Origin: CAYUNA01 sp047629355
GTDB taxonomy: Bacteria; Bacteroidota; Bacteroidia; Chitinophagales; Saprospiraceae
Length of the DNA stretch: 54,108 nucleotides
Direction: 5' to 3'
Assembly (NCBI GenBank): GCA_047629355.1
Contig: JBLHWU010000005.1
Span: forward strand, 1-54,108
In this document: positions 45,901 through 53,922 of the stretch, in pieces
Position numbering within the stretch: position 1 is the first letter of the stretch
Layout: each line of letters starts with the position of its first letter
The notes under the pieces: generated by a model
The model's database searches: none
What the model saw: only the letters and a program-made list of their open reading frames with translations
What the model was told of the DNA's origin: nothing
Made by a program: the position numbers and the translations under genes

Positions 45901-46724
45901 CCAATTCTTCTGCAATCAAATTGACCGCCTACTACAAAGAATTGCGGGATATGATTCAGGCACGTTTTTACTTCCAAATTCCAACTTTGGGTGAGTACGA
46001 AACATTTGATAACCTTGATTTTGGTACCGTAAAAGGATTCTCTGCTTCTTATGACTTGCGTCGAACAGGTAACATTCAGTTGAACATTGCTTATACTTTG
46101 CAATTTGCAGACGGAACAGGTTCTGACTCTGAATCTTCTCGAAATACAGGTACGAAGAGTATCGTTCGGGTATTGTCTCCGTTGAGCTTTGATGAAAGAC
46201 ACCGAATTGTTGTAAACCTTGATTACCGTTACGGTTCAGGCAAACAATACAATGGTCCACAAATTGGTGGTGTAGATATTTTGGCTAACACGGGTCTTAA
46301 CATGCAGTTTTCAGCAGTATCTGGTCGCCCATATACTCGCGAACAAGATGTAACAGCAGAGTTTACAGGGAATGGTACCGTTGGTTCTATCAATGGTTCT
46401 CGATTGCCTTGGACACAATCATTGAACTTGAGAATCGATAAATCTTTCAGTTTGACTAAACCTGGTGCAACTAGACCATTGAACATGAATATATTTTTCC
46501 GGGTTTCTAACTTATTGGACCGTAGAAATATCATTAATGTTTACAACGCAACCGGTTCACCTGCAGATGACGGCTGGTTGGTTTCTCCTTTGGGACAAAA
46601 CCGTGCTGAAACATTCGGTACCCGTGCAACAGCTTACTTGGATTCTTACCAAACACGGGTATTGAATCCTGATTTCTATAGCTTACCACGTCGGATGTTC
46701 GTCGGTATGACATTTGACTTTTAA
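42993..46724 (+). CDS. TonB-dependent receptor with carboxypeptidase-regulatory N-terminus
   Basis: A 1243-residue outer-membrane protein. The signal peptide is residues 1-20 (CGFLLFGSAIFGQ). A carboxypeptidase-regulatory domain is at about 24-105 (LTGKVIEEDTGDPVIFGNVA). The plug spans about 125-235 (RPVRGVNALAASTAGVTSSD, FRGSRTNATNYYLDGIRISG, VPAIYGDVTGGIISL). The beta-barrel ends with RRMFVGMTFDF, the terminal aromatic barrel signature. It transports an unknown ligand using TonB. It is larger than classical siderophore receptors and lacks a SusD partner. The T9SS cargo and PorV-like genes follow on the same strand. Confidence 0.93.
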   Translation: MVRYLLLTCGFLLFGSAIFGQTALTGKVIEEDTGDPVIFGNVAIYKNDVLITGVQTGFDGIYSFNPIDPGTYDVEVSYVGFPSKRITGVVVYAEKSNTLNVSLTEGIDLTEVVVIGYEVPLIEQDNTVQGQTLTSDEIRRRPVRGVNALAASTAGVTSSDEGEALSFRGSRTNATNYYLDGIRISGRSIPQQDIDQLQVITGGVPAIYGDVTGGIISLTSKGPSSKFSGGIEVETSQIFDNYNYTLGAINLSGPIIKKKTGESILGYRISAQYLTQDDDDAPSLDRYLVKDDVLANLQANPLTQVVDPNSGNITFVPTATFLTADDWNTIDYNPYENRENLDLTAKLDLKVNDAIDFTITGTYNDESDQFTPTTNPDDAFLPGGDGSWRIFNNYTNPIETDKRFRANMRFRHRIGAGSNLRSEEGANASTKAALIQNASYTIQAGYELNNTEVGDPRHGDDFFGYGYVGKFDNGYVPTILGARIDSANVFVGQVDWSERFNVNGENPFVASGNNPILGTYVNQLLDANTNPILSLEALDVVNGRVSGPLTNVYNFYSNVGSVYNRYNKAEDETITANINGSFELVPASGGRHNVQFGFLYEQRKNRNYRINPFELWDLADDLANTHLNGVGLDFTNQVGNQDFVFEDSTYNVAVFAPLPNDPTTTNFYKRIREVTGQELYEFVNVQGLDPSDLSLDMFTASELLNQNITRYSGYDYLGNKIDNVTFDDFFTATDDSGLIRTFPVAAFEPNYASVFVQDKFKYKDIIFRLGVRIDRFDANTKVLKDPYSLYEIVTASDFHTEITTVDPITGETVTGIRGGNRPGNIGDDFAVYTTDNTSNDVQAYRDGDIWYKPDGTQVNNGADIFGTTPVNPRLTNPNADIQDVGFDTDLSFEDYKPQINVMPRLAFSFPISDEANFFAHYDVLVQRPPSNSFVNPARYYYWNQTGLRNNSNLRPEKTIDYEIGFQQKISNSSAIKLTAYYKELRDMIQARFYFQIPTLGEYETFDNLDFGTVKGFSASYDLRRTGNIQLNIAYTLQFADGTGSDSESSRNTGTKSIVRVLSPLSFDERHRIVVNLDYRYGSGKQYNGPQIGGVDILANTGLNMQFSAVSGRPYTREQDVTAEFTGNGTVGSINGSRLPWTQSLNLRIDKSFSLTKPGATRPLNMNIFFRVSNLLDRRNIINVYNATGSPADDGWLVSPLGQNRAETFGTRATAYLDSYQTRVLNPDFYSLPRRMFVGMTFDF

Positions 46725-46739
46725 AATTAGTCAAAAAAC

Positions 46740-46813
46740 AGTTGACGGCTCACGGTTGACGGTCGACGGATTAGCAAGAAATTGCTTCCGTCAACCATCA
46801 ACCGTCTACCATT
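46740..46813. repeat. Imperfect inverted repeat between receptor and cargo genes
   Basis: GTTGACGGCTCACGGTTGAC is answered by TCAACCATCAACCGTCTAC after about 28 nt. The arms differ at several positions. It is an operon-internal spacer. Confidence 0.65.
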
Positions 46814-46854
46814 TTTTGACACTAATATTATTATATCATAAAAATTGTTTTAAC

Positions 46855-49800
46855 ATGCGTAAATTAAAAATTGGGCTTATTGCACTTTTTGCTTTAACGT
46901 TTGTGTTTTCGGCGGAAGCCTACAAAGCACCAGAACGAGAGGGCAAACCAGCGCAAGCAAATAAGCCGGTCAATTTCCGGGTAGATTGTACTACCGCTCA
47001 AGGAAATATTGACCAAGACGTTAACAACGTTCGTGCTCGTTTGAATAACGGGGGAGACGTTTGGTGGGATCGTGCAAATGGTTCTTATATTGTACCAAAA
47101 GTCGCCAACGATGAAACACCAGTTTCGTCTATCTATGCTGGTGCGGTATGGTTAGGGGGGATTGACCCCGGTGGAAACTTGAAAGTTGCTGCTCAAACCT
47201 ACGGTAACCAAGGTAGTGACAGTGATTTTTGGGCTGGTCCTATTGACCCGGAGACGGGAGCAACGGACAAGGAAATTTGTGACAACTGGGATAAATTCTT
47301 TGTTGTGACCAAACAAGAAGTTCAGGAACACCTATTCCGTCTACAAGACAGAATCGACAACGGAACGGCTTATACGGAAGACCAAATTCCTGCTGGTGTG
47401 AAAGGCTGGCCAGGTCGTGCAAACGAATACTTTGAAGAAATTAATGGCTTTCCATTGCCATCAACTTCGCAAGGATTGGCTGGATTTTGGGATGAAACCT
47501 TAGATGGTATTTACGAACCATTAGACGGTGATTTTCCAATTATCGAGATTGTTGGTTGTAAAGATTTAGAAAACTTACCGCCACCACCAGACCAGATGAT
47601 TTTCTGGATTTACAATGATAGTGGTGATTTCGGTAATGTACACGGTGAATCTGGTGGAGATAAAATCCAGATGGAAGTGCAAGTTCAGGCATTTGCTTAT
47701 TCAAGCGATGACGAAATTAACAACATGACTTTCCAACGGTACAAATTGATTAACCGTGCCGATGAGAACATTGATTCTACCTACTTTGCGATGTGGGTTG
47801 ATGCCGATTTAGGTTGTGCAAATGATGACTTTGTAGGTTGTGATACTGCACGAAGCTTGGCATACATTTACAATGCAGATGCAGCAGATGGTATTTCTGG
47901 TATCTCTTGTGATGGCGTTCCAACTTATGGTACAAATATTCCAATCGTAGGTATTGACTACTTCCGTGGACCATTGGATGAAGATCGTAATGAATTGGGT
48001 ATGTCTTCTTTTACTTACTATAGCCGAGGTGGACAAGGTCAACCTCCAGGAACAGAAGATCCAAATTCTGCCATTGAGTATTACCGATATTTGTCAGGTT
48101 CTTGGAGAGATGGTTCTCCATTTGAATTTGGAGGTGATGGTTACCAAGAAGGTACTTTCCCTATCAAGTATGCTTTCCCTTCTCAACCAAATGGTACACA
48201 AGATTCAGATTGGTCTTCTTGTCATCCGAATCCAGGTGCACAACCACTAGACCCGCTTGACCGTCGTACGATTCAGGCTTCTGGTCCCTTCACATTACAG
48301 CCAGGTGCGGTGAATGAATTGATTATTGGAGTGGTATGGGTAGCTGACCAAGTTTATCCATGTCCTAAGTTGAACACTTTATTGTTTGCGGATGAAACTG
48401 CACAAGCATTGTTCAACAACTGTTTTGACTTGAATGAAGGTCCAGATGCACCAGATGCAGACTGGGTTGAATTAGACCGTGAAATTATTGCTGTATTATC
48501 AAATGATTCTATTTCATTTAATACCAATAATTCAAGTGAGGGTTATTTTGAGCCAGATGCATTTGCACCAGCAGATTTATCTGATTCTGTAAAAGCGTAT
48601 GTATTTGAAGGATATTTATTGTATCAATTGAAAGGCCCACAAGTTGGTGCTGATGAATTGACTAATCCTGATAAAGCTCGATTAATTCGGCAAGTAGATA
48701 TCAATAACGGAATTACCAAAATTTACAACTGGAAACCCGTAAATGAAGAAGATAATCCAGATTTCATTTCTGAGCCAATCTTGGTTCCAGACTTGATTGT
48801 TGATGGAGAAGACAAAGGAATTCGGCACACTTTCCAAATTACAACGGATGCCTTTGCAGATGGAGACACTCGTTTGATTAACCATAAGAAATACTTTTAT
48901 ACGGTAAGATCATATGGTCATAATGAATATGAACAATATGATCCAGTAGAAGGTACTGGTCAGAAATTGCCAGCAATTGTCGGTGGTGGTAATGTTGGTG
49001 ATGAAAGCGGCTTGGGTTACTATACCGTAATTCCTCGCCCGATCACAGACAAAACATTGAATGCAGAATATGGTGCGGGTGCGCCAATTACTCGTGTTGA
49101 CGGTGTTGGTGTTGGTGGAAATTTCGTTGACATAACTGCTGAATCTCGCAATCGCATGTTTGCAGCAGGTGAAGTTGACCAATTTGACGACCAAGATGAC
49201 CTAAGTACTTTTGATGGTATCATCGACTACAAAGATGGTGCGGGACCAATTGAAGTTCAAGTTTACAATCCATTGGAAGTAAAAGATGGTGATTACCAAA
49301 TTACTTTCGTGGATGAAAATATGGACAACGATATACTTGACAACAATGTACGTTGGGTTTTAACAGATTTAAATGACCCATCATTGGTTATCGAATCTTC
49401 CGGTAACATTTCAAACTTCAATGACCAAGTTTTGGCAGAGTTGGGTATCACTGTTGGAATCGGACAAACACCCGATGTAGGTACAAAAGCGGACCGTACC
49501 AACGGTGTGATTGGTGCAGACATTGAATATTTGGATGAAAATAAAGTACGATGGTTCAACGCATTGCCAGATGAATGGGCACCAGGTATTACGGAGTACA
49601 ACGTTTCTCCATTCTACCCTGCTGTTTCTCCTCAAATCTATGATTATGCAGATACAGATTTAGGTGGTGCAAACGATGGTTTAGATCCATTCCAAGCATT
49701 GACTAACATTGGTGAAGGATTTTTCTTCCCATTCTTGTTAGGTGATTTCCGTAACCGTGCAACCAATCCGGTTGGTGGCTATATATCTCCAAACTGGAAG

Positions 49801-51072
49801 CCAAATGGTGGTTTGGTATCAAATACAGCTCCTGACTTCTTGCCTTTACTTAGAAATATCGACATCGTCTTTACTTCTGATAAAAGTAAATGGAGCCGTT
49901 GTGTTATCATCGAAATGCGTACTCCTGAATACAATACCTTCCCTACTCCAACAGGTGAAACTGCAAAAGCAGAAGGAAACCGATTGCACATGCAAGCTCG
50001 AGCTGCTAAATCTGTAGGTAAAGAAGCAGGTGCTGATGGCATGCCAATGCCTGATGGTGATACGTGGGAAAAAGTAAACTCAAGTGGAACAGTTACCGAT
50101 AGCGGTGATCGTGAAGGAATGGGTTGGTTCCCAGGTTATGCAGTTGATGTAGAAACTGGTGAGCGATTGAATGTTTTCTTTGGTGAAAACTCTGCATATG
50201 ACGAATCTAACGGTTCGCTTGATCGCTACACGGGTGTACAATTGGATGATAATGGTAGTCCTGTTATCCGACCAACAGGTCGTGACATGATGTTCAATCC
50301 AACCTCTCAGCCTTACCTAGACTTCTTGGGTGCTGATGAGAATGCAACACCAACTATTTTTGATTTCGTTTCTGGTGGTCAACACTGGATTTATGTAGAT
50401 GGTCAAAAATACGACCGTTGTGAAAACTTGCACTCTCGTTTAGACCCTGAGCGTCAATCTAATCAATTCTCTCCAGTATCTGGTTTGAAGCGGGTACAAT
50501 GGTCAGGTTTGCCATTATTGCCACGAGGTGTGAGCATGTTGTCCTACGCAAATGGATTGATTCCGAATGATATGATTATGAAGGTTCGAGTAGACAATCC
50601 TTACCAAGTTAAAGTTGGTACAGGAGAATTCAACGGTTATCCGACTTACCGTTTCTCTTTGGAAGGCGTGGAAGCAGATGAATTGACGGATGCGACTATC
50701 GAATCTGCATTAGACCAAATTGCTGTGGTACCAAATCCATATTACGCTTACTCAGAATATGAGACGCAGCGAAATAATAGTTTGGTAAAAATCACCAATT
50801 TGCCAGCTAAATGTATTGTAACTATCTATTCTTTGGATGGTAAATTCATTCGACGCTATAATCGTGATGAGAATCCTACAGACCCTAGAGGTTCAGGAAT
50901 TCCATCTAATCAGATTCTTCCAGACGTTGAGTGGGATTTGAAAAACAACAAAGGAATTAGCATTTCCAGCGGTGTCTACTTGATACACGTTGATGCAACT
51001 GCTATTGGTTGGGGAGAACGAACCATCAAATGGTTTGGTATCAACAATAAATTTGATTCCTCTGGTCTTTAA
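46855..51072 (+). CDS. Large T9SS C-terminal target domain protein
   Basis: A 1405-residue exported protein. The ATG at 46855 (MRKLKIGLIALFALTFVFSA) gives a good signal peptide. The open frame reaches back to 46714, but that part covers a palindrome and lacks a signal. Repeated surface-type motifs include SIYAGAVWLGGIDPGGNLKV near residue 80 and TFQRYKLINRADENIDSTYF near 295, as in long Bacteroidota surface proteins with an FlgD/Ig-like end. The tail from about 1288 (VVPNPYYAYSEYETQRNN, VTIYSLDGKFIRRY, ISSGVYLIHVD) is a T9SS-type sorting domain. Function unknown; its partners suggest surface assembly linked to the receptor. Confidence 0.9.
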   Translation: MRKLKIGLIALFALTFVFSAEAYKAPEREGKPAQANKPVNFRVDCTTAQGNIDQDVNNVRARLNNGGDVWWDRANGSYIVPKVANDETPVSSIYAGAVWLGGIDPGGNLKVAAQTYGNQGSDSDFWAGPIDPETGATDKEICDNWDKFFVVTKQEVQEHLFRLQDRIDNGTAYTEDQIPAGVKGWPGRANEYFEEINGFPLPSTSQGLAGFWDETLDGIYEPLDGDFPIIEIVGCKDLENLPPPPDQMIFWIYNDSGDFGNVHGESGGDKIQMEVQVQAFAYSSDDEINNMTFQRYKLINRADENIDSTYFAMWVDADLGCANDDFVGCDTARSLAYIYNADAADGISGISCDGVPTYGTNIPIVGIDYFRGPLDEDRNELGMSSFTYYSRGGQGQPPGTEDPNSAIEYYRYLSGSWRDGSPFEFGGDGYQEGTFPIKYAFPSQPNGTQDSDWSSCHPNPGAQPLDPLDRRTIQASGPFTLQPGAVNELIIGVVWVADQVYPCPKLNTLLFADETAQALFNNCFDLNEGPDAPDADWVELDREIIAVLSNDSISFNTNNSSEGYFEPDAFAPADLSDSVKAYVFEGYLLYQLKGPQVGADELTNPDKARLIRQVDINNGITKIYNWKPVNEEDNPDFISEPILVPDLIVDGEDKGIRHTFQITTDAFADGDTRLINHKKYFYTVRSYGHNEYEQYDPVEGTGQKLPAIVGGGNVGDESGLGYYTVIPRPITDKTLNAEYGAGAPITRVDGVGVGGNFVDITAESRNRMFAAGEVDQFDDQDDLSTFDGIIDYKDGAGPIEVQVYNPLEVKDGDYQITFVDENMDNDILDNNVRWVLTDLNDPSLVIESSGNISNFNDQVLAELGITVGIGQTPDVGTKADRTNGVIGADIEYLDENKVRWFNALPDEWAPGITEYNVSPFYPAVSPQIYDYADTDLGGANDGLDPFQALTNIGEGFFFPFLLGDFRNRATNPVGGYISPNWKPNGGLVSNTAPDFLPLLRNIDIVFTSDKSKWSRCVIIEMRTPEYNTFPTPTGETAKAEGNRLHMQARAAKSVGKEAGADGMPMPDGDTWEKVNSSGTVTDSGDREGMGWFPGYAVDVETGERLNVFFGENSAYDESNGSLDRYTGVQLDDNGSPVIRPTGRDMMFNPTSQPYLDFLGADENATPTIFDFVSGGQHWIYVDGQKYDRCENLHSRLDPERQSNQFSPVSGLKRVQWSGLPLLPRGVSMLSYANGLIPNDMIMKVRVDNPYQVKVGTGEFNGYPTYRFSLEGVEADELTDATIESALDQIAVVPNPYYAYSEYETQRNNSLVKITNLPAKCIVTIYSLDGKFIRRYNRDENPTDPRGSGIPSNQILPDVEWDLKNNKGISISSGVYLIHVDATAIGWGERTIKWFGINNKFDSSGL

Positions 51073-51089
51073 ACAACTTGATTATCTCG

Positions 51090-51166
51090 ATTGACTAGAT
51101 TATTTTGATTGACTGGATTTTGCTTTACCGCAGAATCCAGTCAATCAAAATAATCCAATCAATCGA
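51090..51166. repeat. Long inverted repeat between cargo and PorV-like genes
   Basis: The arm contains GATTATTTTGATTGACTGGA, with its near-complement after a TTTACC-type loop. About 31 bp pair with two mismatches. It uses the same GATT/AATC words as the susD-symporter and fdx-iscX spacers. Confidence 0.85.
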
Positions 51167-51200
51167 GTCAATCATTAAATCCATTTAATTATTGAAACTT

Positions 51201-52289
51201 ATGAATAAGCTATTATACATATTTTTAACCTTCCTCCTAATTGGATTCACGACTACCGCTGAGGCTGGTAATCCTGACCGACAAGGAGAAGCGGGTGCTT
51301 ACGAGCTACTGATGAACCCTTGGGCGCGCAGTGCTGGTTTGCATACCATGACCACTGCTATGATTAGTGGTGTAGAGGCGATTCGCCTCAATCCTGCGGG
51401 TCTTGCCCGTGTTTCTGGTACCGAGATTGTCTTAGGTAGCAGCTTGTATTTAAAAGGTACAGATATCAGAATGAACTCGATTGGTTTGGGTCAAGCAATT
51501 GGAAAAAATGGAACATTCGGTTTGACTTTGATGTCGATAAATTTTGGTGACATCAATGTGACCACCGAAGATCAACCGGAAGGTACGGGAGCAACTTTTT
51601 CTCCAAGTTTTTTCAACTTGGGTCTATCTTACTCTCACCTTTTTGAAAATAAAGTATCTGTAGGTGTTACCGCTCGTGCTGTTTCTCAAACGATTAGCGA
51701 TGCGACTGCCAGTGCAGTTACTTTCGACGCAGGTGTACAGTACGTTACAGGTGATCAAGATAATTTTAAATTTGGTATTTCTTTGCGAAATATCGGTGGT
51801 CGTATGGCTTTTGAAGGTGATGGTCTGACTAGTCAATCTGCATTTGCTAATGGTGCAGATAATATTGAATTATCTACTGACCAACGAGCAGAAGAATTCG
51901 AGTTGCAATCCATGTTGAACATCGGTGCTTCTTTGGATTTTTATGTAGGTACAAACCACCGGCTTACGGTTATTGCAAACTATACTTCTAATGCCTTTTC
52001 TCAAGACCAAATTGGTGGAGGTGTAGAATATGCTTTCAATAAATCGGTAATGATTCGTGGTGGTTACCGTCACGATTTTGGTCATACCGCAGAAGGTGGT
52101 AATCAAGCACCAATTTACTCAGGTCCAGCAGCAGGTATTACCTTGGCAGTTCCTACCAGTAAAGAGGAAGACGCTCCACGTATTGCCATTGATTATGGCT
52201 ACCGTGCAACCGACGTGTACGATGGTACACACAACTTATCTGTCCGCATTAACTTGGTTAAAGAGCGTAAAGCGAAGGCAAGGAATTAA
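51201..52289 (+). CDS. PorV/PorQ family outer membrane protein
   Basis: A 362-residue barrel protein from the ATG at 51201 (MNKLLYIFLTFLLIGFTTTA). The open frame starts with a TTG three codons earlier, which is less likely. The family segment AGAYELLMNPWARSAGL followed by VEAIRLNPAGLARVSGTEIV marks the PorV/PorQ (UPF0164-like) group. These outer-membrane barrels shuttle or retain T9SS cargo at the surface. It is the third gene after the TonB receptor and the large T9SS cargo, so it may be dedicated to that cargo rather than being the general PorV. Confidence 0.9.
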   Translation: MNKLLYIFLTFLLIGFTTTAEAGNPDRQGEAGAYELLMNPWARSAGLHTMTTAMISGVEAIRLNPAGLARVSGTEIVLGSSLYLKGTDIRMNSIGLGQAIGKNGTFGLTLMSINFGDINVTTEDQPEGTGATFSPSFFNLGLSYSHLFENKVSVGVTARAVSQTISDATASAVTFDAGVQYVTGDQDNFKFGISLRNIGGRMAFEGDGLTSQSAFANGADNIELSTDQRAEEFELQSMLNIGASLDFYVGTNHRLTVIANYTSNAFSQDQIGGGVEYAFNKSVMIRGGYRHDFGHTAEGGNQAPIYSGPAAGITLAVPTSKEEDAPRIAIDYGYRATDVYDGTHNLSVRINLVKERKAKARN

Positions 52290-52304
52290 GAACGAAAGAA
52301 TAAT

Positions 52305-52335
52305 TTTGAAAAGATAGACAAAAACCTTATCTTTG
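52305..52335 (+). promoter_or_regulatory. Strong Bacteroidota promoter (TTTG-N19-TATCTTTG)
   Basis: TTTG at 52305-52308, 19 nt, then TATCTTTG at 52328-52335: the best consensus match in the window. It lies 16 nt after the PorV-like gene and 460 nt before greA. Confidence 0.75.
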
Positions 52336-52348
52336 CAATGTTAATAGT

Positions 52349-52383
52349 AAAAACGTTTTCATCATCATGGTGAAAGCGTTTTT
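52349..52383 (+). terminator. Hairpin directly after the strong promoter
   Basis: AAAAACGTTTTCA pairs with TGAAAGCGTTTTT, with one T-G pair and a 9-nt loop, followed by GCTTTTT. It may end the PorV-like operon, or end a very short transcript from the promoter at 52305-52335. Confidence 0.75.
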
Positions 52384-52654
52384 GCTTTTTAGATTCGACA
52401 ACTAAACCGAATCATTTTACCAAAAACCTGTATTTTCTCTCCCGTTTAGTAACGGTGAAAAAATAACTCCGCCATTTGGACAGCTCTTTTGCCATCATTT
52501 TTCCTTTAAAATCAGTCATAGTATTAACAATACTCCCTCTTTTAAAGAAAAACTGAAAACAAAATAAACTCGCCCAGCTTGTCGGACTTATTCTTTCACC
52601 ATTACTTAGATTTTTTATAAAATTTTTATTGAAAATACTGACTCTATTTGCATT

Positions 52655-52795
52655 TTAAACAAGGAAAGTTTGAGGGACAAAAGAGGTTTGGAAAAATCTC
52701 TTTTGTCCCTCAAAACCTTCCTCGTGCTGCCGCAGGTAGCGCACAACGTGTATTTTTAAAGTTTAAAAATCTTACAGGTTTCTTAAAATTAATAA
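52655..52795 (+). repeat. Two-hairpin interspersed element, copy 7
   Basis: TTTGAGGGACAAAAGAGGTT and its complement (52669-52713) are followed by GTGCTGCCGCAGGTAGCGCA at 52724-52744 and an AT-rich tail. It stops a few nucleotides before the greA ATG, so it would be the greA 5' leader. Confidence 0.85.
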
Positions 52796-52797
52796 TT

Positions 52798-53271
52798 ATG
52801 TCTAAATACGTTTATTTAACTCAAGAAGGATACGACCGAATCAACAAAGAACTGACTCATTTAAAAACAATTGAACGCCAAAAAGCATCCGCAGCCATCG
52901 CCGAAGCCCGTGAAAAAGGTGACCTTTCAGAAAATGCAGAATACGATGCCGCCAAAGATGCACAAGGCATGTTGGAGATGAAAATCAATGAATTGGAAAT
53001 GTCTATCGCCAATGCCCGCATCATCGACGAAAGCCTATTGGATACTTCCGAAGCGCGCTTACTATGCAATGTCACTATCAAGAATAAAACCAACGGTGCG
53101 AAATTGACTTACAAATTGGTCTCCGAAGCTGAAGCTGATTTGCGTGCCAAAAAGATTTCTATTGACTCTCCTATGGGCAAGGGGCTTTTAGGTAAAAAAC
53201 TAGGAGAAACCGCAGTTGTCACAACACCAAGAGGTGATTTACAATTTGAAATCGTTGATATTTCTTTATAA
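52798..53271 (+). CDS. greA: Transcription elongation factor GreA
   Basis: A 157-residue protein from the ATG at 52798-52800 (MSKYVYLTQEGYDRINKELT). The coiled coil carries the acidic tip EKGDLSENAEYDAAKDAQ (about 39-56). The C-terminal FKBP-like domain has ISIDSPMGKGLLGKKLGETA. GreA rescues backtracked RNA polymerase by stimulating transcript cleavage. The open frame begins at 52648, but its first 50 residues are translated repeat DNA and resemble the frame in copy 1. The HIT-family gene follows after 56 nt. Confidence 0.96.
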   Translation: MSKYVYLTQEGYDRINKELTHLKTIERQKASAAIAEAREKGDLSENAEYDAAKDAQGMLEMKINELEMSIANARIIDESLLDTSEARLLCNVTIKNKTNGAKLTYKLVSEAEADLRAKKISIDSPMGKGLLGKKLGETAVVTTPRGDLQFEIVDISL

Positions 53272-53327
53272 AGTCATCGCCACGTTTTACATTAACCGTT
53301 AATCCCTAACCATTAAACATTATAATA

Positions 53328-53720
53328 ATGGCTTCTATTTTCACTAAAATTATCAACGGCGAAATTCCTTGCCACAAAATTGCCGAATCCAACAAGTGTT
53401 TCGCATTCCTGGATATTCGTCCACAAATGAAAGGGCATACCTTAATTATTCCAAAAAAGGAAACAGACTATATTTTTGAAGTAGAAGACGACATTTTGGC
53501 CAGTATGTTTCCTTTTGCGAAAAAGATTGCAATTGCCATTAAAAAAGTAGTTCCGTGCGAGCGAGTTGGTGTCGTTGTTGCAGGTTTGGAAGTACCCCAT
53601 GCGCATATTCATCTGGTACCCATGAATGAAATGAAGGATTTGAGCTGGCAAAAAGAAGTAATCAATATGGAGCATGCTGAATTGGCAAAGTTAGCGGTAG
53701 CGATACGAGCACATTTGTAA
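53328..53720 (+). CDS. HIT family nucleotide-binding hydrolase
   Basis: A 130-residue protein of the histidine-triad family, with HAHIHLVP at 91-98 and the usual N-terminal part (IFTKIINGEIPCHKIAESNK, then FLDIRPQMKGHTLIIPKKE). These proteins hydrolyse nucleoside phosphoramidates and related nucleotides. Length and ends are complete. It is cotranscribed with greA and ends before a strong terminator. Confidence 0.95.
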   Translation: MASIFTKIINGEIPCHKIAESNKCFAFLDIRPQMKGHTLIIPKKETDYIFEVEDDILASMFPFAKKIAIAIKKVVPCERVGVVVAGLEVPHAHIHLVPMNEMKDLSWQKEVINMEHAELAKLAVAIRAHL

Positions 53721-53741
53721 AACACGCTTTTTAATGATATG

Positions 53742-53776
53742 AAAAAGGCAGCGTTTGTAGAAATGCTGCCTTTTTT
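53742..53776 (+). terminator. Terminator of the greA-HIT transcript
   Basis: AAAAAGGCAGC pairs with GCTGCCTTTTTTT around a 12-nt loop, just past the HIT gene stop. Confidence 0.9.
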
Positions 53777-53889
53777 TATTCTAAATTTTTAGTTTTAGAG
53801 ATTTGGTAATAAATAAAGTCTCTATTATTACGAAGTAATTTTTCACCAATTTGGTCCAGCCCTCTATTAATCAGACAATATTTCAAAAG

Positions 53890-53922
53890 TTGATTAAAAA
53901 ATATTAAAACACCGTATCTTTG
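53890..53922 (+). promoter_or_regulatory. Promoter-like motif at the right edge
   Basis: GTTG at about 53889-53892 and TATCTTTG at 53915-53922, 22 nt apart, face the right edge. They may drive a structured leader or a gene beyond the window. Confidence 0.45.

Larger units (their letters stand above)
52290..52797. other. Intergenic region before greA
   Basis: It contains the promoter at 52305-52335, the hairpin at 52349-52383 and repeat copy 7. An open frame running through the repeat into greA is artefactual. Confidence 0.6.

Noticed and set aside
46714..46854. Upstream extension of the large T9SS cargo frame
   Set aside because: It overlaps the end of the receptor gene and covers a palindrome. 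The signal peptide begins at the ATG at 46855.
52648..52797. 50-codon N-terminal extension of greA
   Set aside because: The extension translates repeat copy 7. The GreA family N-terminus begins at the ATG at 52798.
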